Below, in pieces: positions 18,474-29,960 of a DNA stretch of 64,000 bases. The number at the start of each line of letters is the position of its first letter. Positions within the stretch are counted from its first letter, which is position 1. The stretch comes from Amborella trichopoda (lineage: Eukaryota > Streptophyta > Magnoliopsida > Amborellales > Amborellaceae): positions 1,969,760-2,033,759 of the forward strand of contig NW_006497560.1 of NCBI RefSeq assembly GCF_000471905.2. Reading direction: 5' to 3'. Made by a program: the position numbers and the translations under genes. The notes beneath the pieces are model-generated. The model worked only from the letters and a program-made list of their open reading frames with translations, was not told the origin of the DNA and made no database searches.

Positions 18474-19767
18474 GCTGTTTGAACGTACTTTTCAGCACCT
18501 TGGTCCCTGATAAGAAGCAGGTCAATAAAGCCTACAAATTAGTGGAAATTTTGATAGTCTCAAAATTTCCCCAGAATTGATCCAGATCTTCATCAACACT
18601 TCAAAAGACCACCTGCAAAGTTTCATCACGATCAGACATGTCTAAGGTAGTGAACACAAAGAAACAATTTCAGCGAAATCGGTCTCTAGCACTCGGAAAT
18701 GGACTTTGTAACTAGAGCCATTCTTTTAGTGCATCAAAAAGCTATGAAACAAAATCCATTAGATCCGGCACAATCGAAAATCCTTATGGATCAAGTTTCG
18801 ACTTAATCAGGCAATCCAAGACAAAGTTATAGGTGAAATACCGAAAGGTGTAGGCCGCACACTATTCTCGTGCGGCCTCACTGCATTAAAACACTATTAA
18901 AGGTGACTGTTTTTACTGTCACAGGTAGTCACTTTCGGAGCCTATATCTCACTCGATCCAAGTCGGATCGCTCTAACATTTGGTGAGCGTGTTCGTCTCA
19001 TCAAGACGAGCAATTTGTTATGTGGTACGCCCCGTGAGGACGTCTGCGCAGAGAGAAAAACTAAATGAAAGTCGCTGAGCCGTGAAGGAAGTTGAAGAAA
19101 ATTCAGCAGCAGCATGCCTCGTTCGAACAGCCAGATCACGACGCTCGCATACCTGATCGACACGAAACTAATTGTATTATGTGCATGAGGTCTGAGGCTA
19201 TCATTTGTCCGATCCTCACGTACGATGAATAGTTAGATTTCACACATGAAGGTGTCAAAGCTACTGTAAATTTCGGCCTTTGGATTCAAGATTCTGGTAA
19301 AAAGCTCAAGACGACAAAATCTTCATCCGGACTCGAAATCAAGCTACGTTTGATCATGACGACATGCTCAGTATGATTCAATGAAGAAGTCACCAAGAAA
19401 CATCAAGAAACGAGCACACAATCAATCTGAATTTTTCCAGATTTTTCTAAAATCATGTCTCATGATCGTGGCTCAAAAACACTATTCATGGCATGAAGTT
19501 GGTATCAAAATGATCGCCATGCCGAGCCCTACAAGAAAACAATAATCTTTCGGTCAAACAAGAATCAAAACGACCCCATGTTAGCCACAGAAGATCACAC
19601 AAGTTCTCGGGCTGCAACAGAGACTGTTCTAGAATTCCACACATTGTTAGGTAGGGACAAAAAAATCCTTTTGCACCCACTTTTTGAATTTCTTTAAATT
19701 CAATTAAATTCTAATTATCTTTAGTTTTACATAGTTTTTAGGCGTACACCCACATTTTAGCCCAATT

Positions 19768-19833
19768 CTATATAAATAGGCACTGCCTCACTATACAAAG
19801 GACAGATTCATTCCTTTTGGATCAATCAATAAA
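19768..19833 (+). promoter_or_regulatory. TATA box and AATAAA of the 3' LTR (A)
   Basis: CTATATAAATAG at 19768-19779 and AATAAA at 19828-19833, spaced as in the 5' LTR. In the 3' LTR the AATAAA would direct 3'-end formation of the element RNA. Confidence 0.75.
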
Positions 19834-20129
19834 ATTCTAGATTTTTCCTAAGCTTGTGGGTACGTCTTGGAGAGAGAGAGGAGAGAGAAGAAAAGGGTCG
19901 GTACTCTTCGAGCAAGTAACTTTCTCTCTCCTCCCCACTTCTCATCTTTTTTCTTTCTCTTTCCTCCCCTTTCTCGTCTCTATCTCCTTCTCTCTCCTCC
20001 CCTCTTCTCGTCTTTATCTCTTTCTCCCCTCCCCTCTTCTTATGTTCACCTCTTTCTCTCTCCTCACCTCTTCTCGTCTCTATCTCTTTCTCTCTCTTCT
20101 TCTCATCTTTGTCACCCTCCATTCTTCAC

Positions 20130-20975
20130 CTGTTGCAGTCGACGAAGCCTAATGATGGCTGGATTTCTCTCTCTCCTTCTCTTACGTTGTAGTTGGTGAA
20201 GCCTAGCTCTAACTACATTTTCCCTCTTCTCTTTTGACATAGACAGCAAAGCCTAGTGTCGACTGCATTCTCCTCTCTTTTTTTGACACACTGGGTGAAG
20301 CCTAGCACTGACTGCATTTTCTCTCATTGTCTTCTATTCCAATCGATGAAATCTAGCGCCGACTAAATTTTCTCTCTTCTTCTATCATAGTTGGTGAAAC
20401 CTAATGCAGACTGTATTTTCTCTCTCTTCTTTTTTCACAGCCGATGAAGCCTAGCACCGATTGTATTTTCTCCCTCTTCATCTATCGTAGTCAATGATGC
20501 CTAACATCGACTGTATTTTCTCTCTCTTCTTCTATCATAGTCAGTGAAGCCTAGCACCGACTGTATTTTCTCTCTCTTCTTCTGTCACAATTGGTGAAGC
20601 CTAGCACTGACTGTGTTTTCTCTCTTCTTTTATTATAGTCAACGAAGCCTAGTGCCGACTGCCTTTTCTCTCTCCTCTTCTGTCCCAATCAGTGAAGCCT
20701 AGCACCGACTGCCTTTTCTTTCTCTTTCGTCATAGTCGGTGAAGCTTGCCGTCGACTATGTTTTCTCTCTCTTCTTCTATCACAGTCAACGAAGCCTAGC
20801 ACCAACTGCATCTTCTCTCTTTTCTTCTTGCTCAATCGGTGAAGCCTAGCATTGATTACGTCTTCTTTCTTTTCTCCTCTATAAAACATAGTCGGTGAAG
20901 CTTAGCACTGACTACATTTTATCTCTCTTCCTTCTAACACAGTCGACAATGTATAGCGCCGACTGTGCTGTCCTC
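20130..20975 (+). repeat. Array of inverted-repeat units in the 3' LTR (A)
   Basis: This is the same unit family as 4505-5335 (about 17 units). Good stems include CATAGTCG...CGACTATG at 20732-20760, where both arms differ from the consensus CACAGTCG...CGACTGTG in a way that keeps pairing. Confidence 0.9.
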
Positions 20976-21764
20976 CCCTCTCCATCTTTTATTCTCTCAT
21001 CTTTCATACTCTTCGCTTTCTTTCTTCTCCCTCCTTCCTTCTGTTCCCTTCTCCTCTTATTTCATTTCTTATTCTTTCCTCATAACCATCATTCTGTTAT
21101 TCGACTAAGGGTGATTAAGGTTAGCCTCTCATGGTAGTCCTGTCGTCTAGTTGTAATGTTGTTATGTCAGGATTACTTGGCCCGCTTTATTGCCACGACA
21201 GACTAATCATCATACCTGGCTAGACGTTACTGGTAATGACGTCTAGTAGTAATCCTATGAGCCGGTCTTAGATATCGAGACCATTTTACAACCACGCTAG
21301 GCCAATTATTAACTAGCCTAGTCACCGCTCTGATCCTCCCACTCAATCGAATTCTTCTCTCCAACGTCTTTCTTCTCTTATTTTTCTTTTTGAATGCTCA
21401 TGCTTGTGTATATTCATCAAAAAGGAAAAGGGTGAGGTTTGACCCACCTGTCTTATAACCTTTGCCATATATGTGGGATTGCAGAAAAACAGAAGAATAC
21501 AAGCTAAGGGAGTCAATTCTGAACCAGTTTATTACTGGAGGGCTTTCTTTATGATCTAAGAGGGCGCTCATGCGAGCCAACCCGAGTAAGTCCTGAACCC
21601 ACCTTAAATTCCACTCTCTTCGATTGGTAACACCTGCCCCCGCTCTCGAACGATGTTCCCGAGAGAGCGATCTCAAAAACATCCCCAGTCTTCCCACAAA
21701 ACACGAGATGTGTGCCGTGCAATTCTCCAATGGATTTGGAGGGCGAGATTGAGGCACCTAACCA

Positions 21765-21769
21765 GCGAG
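21765..21769. repeat. Target-site duplication GCGAG, right copy (element A)
   Basis: GCGAG follows the LTR end CTAACCA and repeats 2817-2821. Confidence 0.95.
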
Positions 21770-22302
21770 AGCTTGGTAAGAGGAGAGCCAATCTGGCTCA
21801 CGAAAGCCTTATGTGAACCAAGGTGGCCTTTGAACGTCACCATTGTGAGCGCCCCCGTTCAATTAGTGACGAGGGAAGATAATGATGAAAATGTGAGTTT
21901 AGAGGAGGGGGTAGGCCTTCTACATTGCCTGCACTAAAACATAGCCTCTAATGAGAGCTCGCTAACTCTAGGCAAGCGGATGGTGGAAACCCCGACCACG
22001 AAGTGGTTGTCTTCTGGCATGCGGGTACAAGGGGAACACCAGTACCTAAAGGTGTACGGCATTTCAGGGATACTTTGAGACCGGCCTTTTTGCCAGCCGC
22101 CCTTCAGTGCTCAGTGGGCTATTATAACCGTTGCTCAAACACGGTTAAAGTGGTTGGAGACTTGGAGCCACGTTAGTAACTCATGGCTACTTAGTCACGG
22201 TGAGGCAGGGATTTTGCTGATGGACCTGCACTTTGTTGTTGGGCTGTCAATTGTGGGCGTCATGTATGACAAGTTTATTCCTCAAAACTCAGACATTTTG
22301 GA

Positions 22303-22340
22303 GGGGGGGGTAGAAGATAGAACCCCCCCCCTCCCCCCCC
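22303..22340. repeat. G-tract/C-tract hairpin
   Basis: Eight G (22303-22310), 12 nt, then eight C, one T and eight C (22323-22340) could form a strong G:C hairpin. It lies inside the antisense ORF of B. Such homopolymer runs are also prone to sequencing error. Confidence 0.7.
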
Positions 22341-23764
22341 GACTGGGCATGAAGAATTGTTTGTGATCTATCAGCAACTCTATGATGAGCCCAAAAGTGG
22401 GCGAGTCACTTTCAGAAAATGGGTGAGGTTCTTCTACGGCAGCTTTACAGATGAAGTTGGTCTGTCGCCAAGAAAAGAAGAGAAGGAAACCCCGCCCGTT
22501 TTCGAGCTGTGAAAGGAGATCAAACACATCTTCCTGACAGCTTACTTAGTGCTCTTCCTATGCAAATTTTCCCTACCAGGCTGGGCAGACGTCATTCAAT
22601 CAAGAGCATTTTACATGGCCTGTGACATGGCATGGGGGAAGGAGTATGCGTTAGCATAGCCTGTTCTGTGTAATATTTATCATGGTCTGAGAGCCATTTC
22701 CTGGGGAAGACTGTATGAAGGGGAAGAAGGAGGGAATGACGTAGAAGATTGTGAGGCCTTCCCGAGAGATTTCAAGACTCGTTTCCCAGTGCATTATATG
22801 TATAGTTGTCTTGAGGCTTATTTTTCGAACACATATGTCAGAACCCGAGAGTTGGAGGACAACATGTGCCCATTTTTGTTGAAGATTACCAGGCAGAGGG
22901 TAGTTTTCCATACCCCCAGCCATGCACATAGTTTGTTCTTCAATGATCACCTCCACATGACCCGAGTGGCGTTTCCAATTAGAGGTCTCACAGATCACGC
23001 GTATGTGGATAAGCTAAGCGACCATCTAGATGGTGACTTCACCAGCCCAAAAGAATTGATGTTTAAGTTGAGTGTGAGAGGCGGAGTTCTGGCCTATCGC
23101 ACTATCCATGGCATGAAGCTTGAGGGCTACTTTCCTCATCGGTTCGCTCGGCAGCATGGGTTGGATTAGGGGTGCCGCTTCTCTGTACTCTTTAAGAGCA
23201 GCATAGCATGAATGCCTCCTGAGGCACACTCGCACCACCTGGGCCACATGCCTGGAGACAACCAAGGTCAATAAGTATGTGCTACCCCATTTTGGTAGGA
23301 AGCTACGCGCCACCAAGGCCCACGAACATTGGTGGAAAATCATGAACAAGGGGTAATGGGATGCGGAACACCCTTGAAAAGGGGAGGGTATATCTTGAGC
23401 CAGGATACCAGGTAGAGGAAGATGGGAATGACCCCTCCCTTAGGAGAAATGTTTACCCTAGGCTGCCCTCATGATTGACGTGTGATCGGGCGACCTCGCT
23501 AGACTATCGTGGAGGAGTCCTTGCCGAGGTTTCTCGACATGGAGAAGGAGACAGAGAGTATTTTTTACCACCTCTTTGCTATCTTCAAATGGAAGGAAGG
23601 TCATAAAATCTCGGGGTATGAGGGGCATTCAGTCCAGGATTTGAATAAGCTGATAGGGAGCGACACTCATAACAAGTTAGCTGCCAGTTCTTCCAAGTCT
23701 GGCACCTCAAAGGGTGTTGCGTCTGAGTAGGAGAAAGAGAGGAAGAGAAAGCAGGCAATGACAC

Positions 23765-23930
23765 CTGACCCGACAAAAAGAAAGAAGAAAAAGCAGGTTG
23801 ATGCACCTGAGCCGGTGGCGAAGAAGAAAAAGCATGTTGGTGCACCTGAGCCGACGGCGAAGAAGAAAAAGAAGGCTGCTACGCTTGAGCCAGCGAAGAA
23901 GAAAAACCAGGCTGCTGGCTCGGAAGAAGA
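23765..23930 (+). repeat. 39-bp coding repeat, A-P-E-P-x-A-K-K-K-K
   Basis: Three to four units of 13 codons (APEPVAKKKKHVG, APEPTAKKKKKAA, LEPAKKKNQAA) lie in the aORF of B, after KRKKKKQVD. The Lys clusters look like nuclear-localisation signals, which is inference. In the aORF of E the same place holds a KRKGTKG-type basic stretch without the repeat. Confidence 0.8.
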
Positions 23931-25352
23931 AAAAACAAGCTGTCGCACCCGAGGTGACCAAAGGAAAGGAGAAAACGCGGACTGCCCTAGCAACTCCTCG
24001 TGCCCTCTCAGAAGGCAACCAAGGTCTCGAGGCACAAAGGGCGTAATGTCCCCATGGTTTGTGAGTCAGGAGACGGTACCTCACCCTCGACTACTTCGAA
24101 AGGCTATGCGTCTCCTGCCGTTTCCCTATCACCTTCTACTCTTGTGGCTTCAAATTCTCCTTCACCGAAGCTTTCTCTTGGCCCTTCAGAGGTTCAAGCT
24201 AGTGCCTCAGAGCCTACTGCCCTGATTGTGGCTAAAGGGGAGGGTTAAGTCCCGATGGATGTGATCAAGGCTGATGAGGCTGGTCTTGATGAGGCTGGCC
24301 CTGACTAGGCGGTGGAGGTAGTGAGGGCCTTTGAATTTTTGATAGTCGCCGTGCTTGCTGAGGAACGAAAAATCCCGGTAGAGGTCATGATAATAGAAGA
24401 GGATGAACCCCTAAGATTTGAAGAGGGGACATCCGAGATGTAGGAGATGCTGCCTCGAGCGATAGATCTGTGGGGGTGGAGAAGTAGGACGCCTTGAGGG
24501 ATCAAGCTAGCTGGGCCCTGAGATGGAATTCCTGACTGTAGAGAAGGTAGGTGTTGTGGTAGAGCCTGTCGCTGAAATGATTACCATGGAAGACAAGGGC
24601 TAAGAAAGAGAGGGAAAGGGTGTCGAACCTCTTGAGGTGGAGACGGTTCGAGAAGATGGGACACAAGGAGAGGTCGCTGCCCCGAGGTGCCACTCGAGAC
24701 TGAGGTAGTGGCTCCAAGCGAGGAGGCCAGCCTTGCCCCGACTACGATTGTGGTGCTTGTAAAGGACAAGTTGATGGTGCTTAGGCATAAAGGGATCGAG
24801 CCTGACATGGTCATGACCGGGGGCCAGAGCAAGAAAGCCATCGCGAGGTACCAGAGCAGCCTGAGGTTGCTTCTGAATCTGAGGAACCTGAGACCTTGGC
24901 CGTAGCTGGGGGTCCTCCTATTATGGTTGCTCCTACTGTATTATCCAGGCCTTCCTTTAGCGGGCTATCAGGCGTTATTTTTGTGATGCTTCAGATGGGC
25001 CTCCAGAAACTGAAGGAGTCGTCCTTTGAAGAGCTTGGAGCGGCGATCCAACAGTTCAGGGGGGATTACGTTAGGGAATGCGCCCGAAGTCCTTCCTTAT
25101 TTTGACAGCGTTGTTAATGAGCTGGAGGAGGCCCTACGAGAAGAAGCAACTGCGCAGCTATTGGAAAGGTCACGGTTGCCCTCTTAGAAGTCTTCTCTTC
25201 CGCAGCTGGATGCCATGGAGTTCCAAAGATCAACCCTTGCAATGGAGGCCATCGTCCGCTATCACAAGGTGGCAGCTCTGAGGGCGAAGATATTAGAGCT
25301 GACCCAAAATCTTGACAAGCTGGAGAAGGAGATTGAGGATTGGGAAGCTTAG

Positions 25353-25890
25353 GATAAAGTGTTTTTTATAACACTTTGCCCCTCCAGCATTCTTTAGAAG
25401 AAGTTACCACCTTGATGAAGCAAGAGATGACAAAGAAAAGCCCACTCCTTGCTTCATCTTGTGGCAGCCTGTTGTGGCTTCAATCGAATTGGGGAACAAT
25501 TGCTTTCTCTCCCCTTAGTGTTTGATTGGAGAGGGGCTCATAATTCATGGTTCTCATGATTTGATGAGCCTGCTCATTGTAAATGCTCCAGTCTGGGGGA
25601 GCTTTGGCTTCAATTCGAGGTTCATTGGTCTTGAGCTCGACATAAGTCTTAGTCTTAGGGACAAATCCCTTTTAGTGCTTTGAAGCAATGCGCATGACCT
25701 CCAATTGGCTCTAGAGGTTAAGAACCTCGCATCTCAGCTCTGTCATGAGGTCTTGTTTCTAAGAGCCGGAGGGATGACTCTTGTCTGATTGTACTTCTTC
25801 AACAACCCCCGAGAAGTGTAGGACCTTCTTTTGGCTACTAATGACCCCCATGTTCAAGGAGGATGGAACTCGGAGTACCTTCCTTGGTGG
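25353..25890 (-). pseudogene. Protease-RT linker of B and deletion junction
   Basis: The minus strand from 25890 to about 25440 carries degenerate linker sequence that matches E just upstream of its RT (APPDWSIYNEQAHQIM, MNYEPLSNQ against KWDLYSPMTH-IM, MEYEPFNNQ in E at about 50600-50530). After that the homology stops and the antisense ORF end follows. About 4 kb covering RT, RNase H and integrase, as present in E, are missing at this junction. A perfect GAAGCAAG/CTTGCTTC inverted repeat lies at about 25416-25463. Confidence 0.6.
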
Positions 25891-27000
25891 TTAGTATGCC
25901 AGTTCTGCTTCTAGAAGAGCAATGGGAACATGTAAGACCCTTTGCTGGTCTGATGTATAGGTGACCCTCGATGCTGGAAGGTTTACCTCCGGGCCTTCTT
26001 CAGGCTCGCGGGCCACTTCTAGCTCACCATTTCGTTTTGGAAGAGTAGAGGTAGAGGGGGACGCTTTGTCTTCAGTAGAGGATACCATGACCTCGGAGAG
26101 GTGGCAAGGTATGCTTGGGTGGATAGGGGTCAAGGGGAGGATCATGCCCTGTCTTTCCTCTTGTTTGAACATTGCCATGATCATTCGCCCCAAATCCTGA
26201 ATGTCATCATGAGACAAAGGTCCTGCCTCTCTTACAGTCATCCTATCGTCATCCTTTAACTTTTCTGATGCTGAAAATTCTGTGAAATAGTACTTGGCAT
26301 CGGCATAGTTAGTCTCAGCTACGAGGAACAGTCTTTTATCAGCCTTGACCGTGTGTTGCCTTCCATCTCGGCTGTACTTGAAGCATTGGTGGAGTGTGGA
26401 AGGAACCACCCCTGGTTGTGAAGCCAAGGATGACCATGCAGGACATTGTAGGAGGTATTGGTGTCGATTACATGGAATTGGGCGTAATCGTTGAGATCAC
26501 CTATCTTAAGATGAAGGCGCACCATGTCGGTTGGCTTTTCTCCTGACTGGTTAAACGCTTGCACAGTAATGTGAGTAGAAGTGAGGTCGTTAGACTCTAA
26601 TCCCAATCAGGTGAGGATCCTTCTTCGAATCAGGTTGACTGCTGACCCTCCATCTAGCATGATCCGATTGAGAGGGTAGGCGTGAAGTTCACCATTCACG
26701 AAAAGGGGGCGATTGTGAAATTTACCTCCCAACTGAAGGTCATCTTCGGAAATGGAGATTGTCAAGCACCCACTCAGGATGGCCGAGTCAACTTCAATAG
26801 GTTCCACTTCAGTCGTGTACACCTCTGGGTTAGAAAGAGCTTGAACCAGATCCATACGGTAGTCTCTAGACAGCAAGAGGGCATCATAGATACTTAGAAG
26901 GGCTGGAAGCTTTCTCAAGTGCCCAATTACATCGTATTTCACTTTATCCTCATTAGTCTTTTATGTTCCTGATCCTGTCACTGGTGTGGGTGGCAGGGGA
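25891..27000 (-). pseudogene. pro: Aspartic protease region of element B
   Basis: The minus-strand frame 26942-26607 holds the core: ISEDDLQLGGKFHNRPLFV, then LNRIMLDGGSAVNLI (about 26670-26630), whose D-G-G-S matches the catalytic loop of Tat-type proteases. Relatives have SDGGSTMNL in E. Continuation segments at 26606-26319 (HITVQAFNQSGEKP, VIDTNTSYNVLHGHPWLH) and 26427-25891 complete the domain and linker. The enzyme would cut the Gag-Pol polyprotein. At least two stops or shifts separate the pieces. Confidence 0.85.
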
Positions 27001-28440
27001 GGCTTAGGAACAGGTTTTGATAGGGTTTTAGTTTGCGACACCGGCTAACTTTGTTGTTCAACTGGTGCCATTTGGGTTGATGAAGAAGTAATAAGCGCTT
27101 GTATTAGGGATGCAAAGGTTTGAGGATGAGTTTTAGGGGAAAGCGGAGGACCAAGAAATTTGAGGGCTTTGAGCTTTTGAGGTGTGAGCTACAGCTTCTT
27201 TCCTGATCATAGACCCATTTTCCCCATGCTAGCTGGTAACTCCAAGATCTACACCATGCGGGAGGCTTCTTTGGAACAGGAGCCTGAAGATGACTCGATT
27301 TTTGCTCGGGTTGACAAGGCGTCGGCGGCTGTCGAGAATTCAGCCGCCTGGGCCAGCATCTCTCTAAGGCGCTCTTGTTGTGGCTAGGTGAGGCTGGTGC
27401 CTCTGAACTCTCTGTTTAGAGTGTTGAACTCTTGACACCATTGAGATGCACCTATGGAGAAAATAGAAGAGGAGGGAGGAGAAGAAGGACAAGAATGTTT
27501 CGAACAACGTTTTACATCGTTGCTGGAATTGGACATGCCTAGGGATATTTTAGGTCACGCCATGGGTTTGACCGTGTGGGGTGCTTTTAGCGTCGTCACC
27601 CATATTGGGGGAATCCCGAGCTGTTGGTGACTCGAGGATGTCCGTCCGATTGAACTAAAGGACGAGGCGAGTTGCGCCTAGGATAAAGTATTGCAAGGTC
27701 GGCATTGGAGAAAGGGGCCTGAGGAATTCTTTCTCGACTGGTGGCTAAGGAGGACAATTCCTTCGGCGGTCCGACCTAGGTGTCCGCCGTCTCCTTTGGG
27801 ATTCCTGAGGGGTTGTCTGGACCACCCTATCAGACTGGTGAATTGCCCAAGGTTGGTAGACTGCCTCACGTTTCAAGGATTTGAGCCTACTTCGCCCATG
27901 GTAGACTTTCCAAGGCTGAGAGGTCGAAAGCTCTGAAGGGTCCAGGGTATACTCAGGAGGGGTTGATAGTGTGGCTTCCTTTGGAATGGGAGCGACGGCC
28001 TGGATGCGTTCCGGGAGAATCTCACAAACGATGTGGCCTTGCTAGACTTTCTCCACGACTATAGCTTCGAACCTAGAGCATTCGTTGAGTTCGTGGCCCC
28101 ATACTTGGTGATATGGGCAACAAACGTTTTTCGTGCTCTACGCAAGATGCCTCGGCTGCCTGGCGGGCTTGAGAGTGACAAGGCCTTTTTGGAGCATTAC
28201 CTTGAAGAAGGCCTGTAGAGGGTCTTGCTCGCCGCTTCCTTAGGCTTGCGTCCATCAAGAGGTCTTCTTGCTCATGCAAAAGAGGGACTCGAGGGTGTCC
28301 TTCTGGGTTGCCTTGAACTTCCTGGTACTACTGCATCTTCTCTATCAAGAGGTTGTGGAAGTTAGTGCTTTCGCTGATGTCATGGCCTTGTATGTGGTGA
28401 TACGTGCACCAAAGGTTCTCGATTTCTAGAGGTAGGAACT
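27001..28440 (-). pseudogene. gag-protease linker of element B, degenerate
   Basis: Recognisable pieces are a helical LNREFRGTSLTTTRAPE segment followed by AQAAEFSTAADALSTRAK (about 27430-27320) and HGRSRLKSLKREAV (about 27900-27860). They correspond to linker pieces in A (about 10000-10110 and 9470-9510) and C. Many frameshifts. The region 28000-28440 is the degenerate end of gag. Confidence 0.55.
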
Positions 28441-29960
28441 TGGGCTGCCTTGCCAGCTTGGAAGTGACGAGCCCTTTTCGAAAATTATGGAGAAAAATGC
28501 CCGAAGGATAGTAGGTGCCTCGTCGTCCTCTTGGATCGTGACTATGTGAGAAACCTCAGTTGCCCCGAACACTTTCTTTAACTCCTCGAGCTTTATCTAA
28601 CCCTTGTTGATAAGGGCTTCGATCGTGTCGTTGAGCATATAGCAGTCGTAAGTGGGATGGCATACCCTTCTATGATAGCATAGTACTTCTCATTTGCCTC
28701 TTGCCCAGCTGACTCCGCAGAATTAGCCTTCGGCAACTGTATCATGCTATGTTCTAGCAGCAGCCGAAGTAGTGCAGACGTCCACTCTGTGTCGAAGGGG
28801 TATACCTTATTCTGGTGCTAGGCTTAGTGGTCGTTTCTCCTAGAATTTTTAAGAGGCGGGATGATGCTGTAAGACTGCTGCTTAGCCCCAATCGGAGACG
28901 CCTGTGCCTTGAAAAGGTCCAGGGTTTGAGGAACCGTGCCTTTGGTGTTAGCCATGGTGACGGTCGCGCTGATTACTGTCTTTTGGCTGCCCCGACTGTT
29001 GGAGCAAGAGTTTGAGCTGACAGGTTGTTGATGAGGGTTACCATGATGCTTGAATAATCCCACAATATGAACTGCCTTGGAGATGAGTTCTGACATGGAG
29101 GGTGGATTGGATGCCTCGACATATAAAGCGATCTTGGGAAGCATGTTCCGTATGCAGATCTTGACCGCTTTCTTCTCGGCCATGAGAGTGGCATGGAAGG
29201 TTGCCAACTCTCTTCAGCAGGTGATGAACTTGTCAACCGGTTCACCAGGGTCTTGCATCAGAGTAAGGAGTTTGATGGTCTCCACATTCCTTTGGACTTC
29301 ATAGAAGCGTTGGTAGAACAACTGCTCCATCTCTTGCCATGTGTGTAGTGAGTTAAGAGGCAGTCGAGTATAACACTAGAAGCCTGACCCTTCAAGAGTT
29401 TCGACAAGCTGATGAAGGAGGAGTCATCCATCAGTTGCCGTCTCTCGAAAGGTCGCTTGGAAGTGAGCAGTATTCTGGTGCAGAGACTTAGTACCGTTGA
29501 ACAGGGGGAGCTTCGCCTTTTGATAGTTCCAAAGGAAGGGCACTTGGTCTATGTACGAAGGGTATGACGTTTGATAGAGTGTCGTCTCCTGCATGCCTAG
29601 GACCTTGTTCTTGAGGCTATTGGCCACCATAGCATCTATGTTGGTTTGAGAGACCTCGCGGGAGGTAGAAATGTCTTAAGAGGCTGATGGAGGAGGAGTT
29701 TGCCTGGGAACTGTGTCCTTACTGGTTGGGCAATCGATCGAAGAAGGGGACCTGGAGGCCTCTGGGCGTTCCATCTGTCCAAGGATGGCCTTCATCATTT
29801 CCTCGAACTTGTTCATTCGTTACTCCTGAGCGTCATCCGGGTCATTGATCACAATGACGCTGACCATCTCTTCTTGAGGGTCAGAGTCTGACGAGACTGT
29901 GGACTGTCGAGGTCGGTAGGTGGTGCGAGCCAAGTCAGTCTGGAGGGGTTGGGCTTGCCC
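28441..29960 (-). pseudogene. gag: gag of element B, broken
   Basis: The minus strand carries the Tat-type capsid layout: YPSYIDQVPF...LPLFNGTKS (29570-29500), NSLHTWQEMEQLFYQRFYEV (about 29340-29290), PGEPVDKF (about 29250) and CIRNMLPKIALYVEASNPPSMSELISKAV (29160-29070). The nucleocapsid part downstream (28800-28440) is too degenerate to show a clean Cys/His motif. Stops around 29423, 29370 and 29208 break the frame. Confidence 0.75.

Larger units (their letters stand above)
14000..18475 (+). other. Long INT-to-3' LTR region of element A
   Basis: These 4.5 kb lie between the end of pol and the 3' LTR. The order is: a block conserved with F (14040-14680), GTCGG-type repeats, an antisense TATA box (15604-15591), more GTCGG repeats, CCCCAGTGGAG repeats, the AAGGTCA array, catgagtaaaa repeats (17440-17630) and a block conserved with F up to the LTR. 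Tat-lineage elements are known for a variable repeat-rich 3' region and for antisense ORFs at this place. A has no antisense ORF with the plant-mobile domain. Confidence 0.8.
2822..21764 (+). mobile_element. Element A: complete-ended, inactive Tat/Ogre-type Ty3/gypsy retrotransposon, 18.9 kb
   Basis: In order: 5' LTR 2822-6117, PBS 6121-6138, an ORF1-like region, gag, RT, RNase H, integrase ending at 13999, a 4.5-kb region between INT and LTR, and 3' LTR 18476-21764. The size and extra regions fit the Tat/Ogre lineage. Both LTRs have the same landmarks but differ visibly (by eye roughly one base in six or seven near their starts), so the insertion is old. Coding regions are broken by many stops and frameshifts, and I see no protease. 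A interrupts the antisense ORF of B. Confidence 0.93.
18476..21764 (+). repeat. 3' LTR of element A (3289 bp)
   Basis: It begins TGTTTGAAC and ends CTAACCA before the target duplication. Landmarks match the 5' LTR: TATA 19768-19779, AATAAA 19828-19833, CT-rich array 19920-20110, inverted-repeat array 20130-20975. About 22 bp around 18690 (gcactcggaaatggactttg) are missing from the 5' copy. No classic polypurine tract touches the LTR. The nearest purine-rich run is about 18390-18420. Confidence 0.93.
21770..25352 (+). pseudogene. Antisense ORF of B: plant-mobile-domain-like protein with Lys-rich repeats and coiled coil, broken
   Basis: The frame continues from 2738-2821 across element A. A plant-mobile-domain-like region spans about 22150-23170: an EAGILLMDLHFVVGLSI segment (about 22203), HIFLTAYLVLFLCKF (about 22526-22570), FPVHYMYSC followed by LEAYFS (about 22782-22830), and FPHRFARQHGLD (23131-23169), which resembles the PHR-A-QFG-DQ end of that domain. 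Then come Lys-rich repeats (23765-23930), a Ser/Pro and acidic stretch, and a C-terminal coiled coil (about 25200-25349) ending at TAG 25350. Several stops and shifts break it. Tat elements of other plants are known to carry antisense ORFs between pol and the 3' LTR. The role is unknown. Confidence 0.7.
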
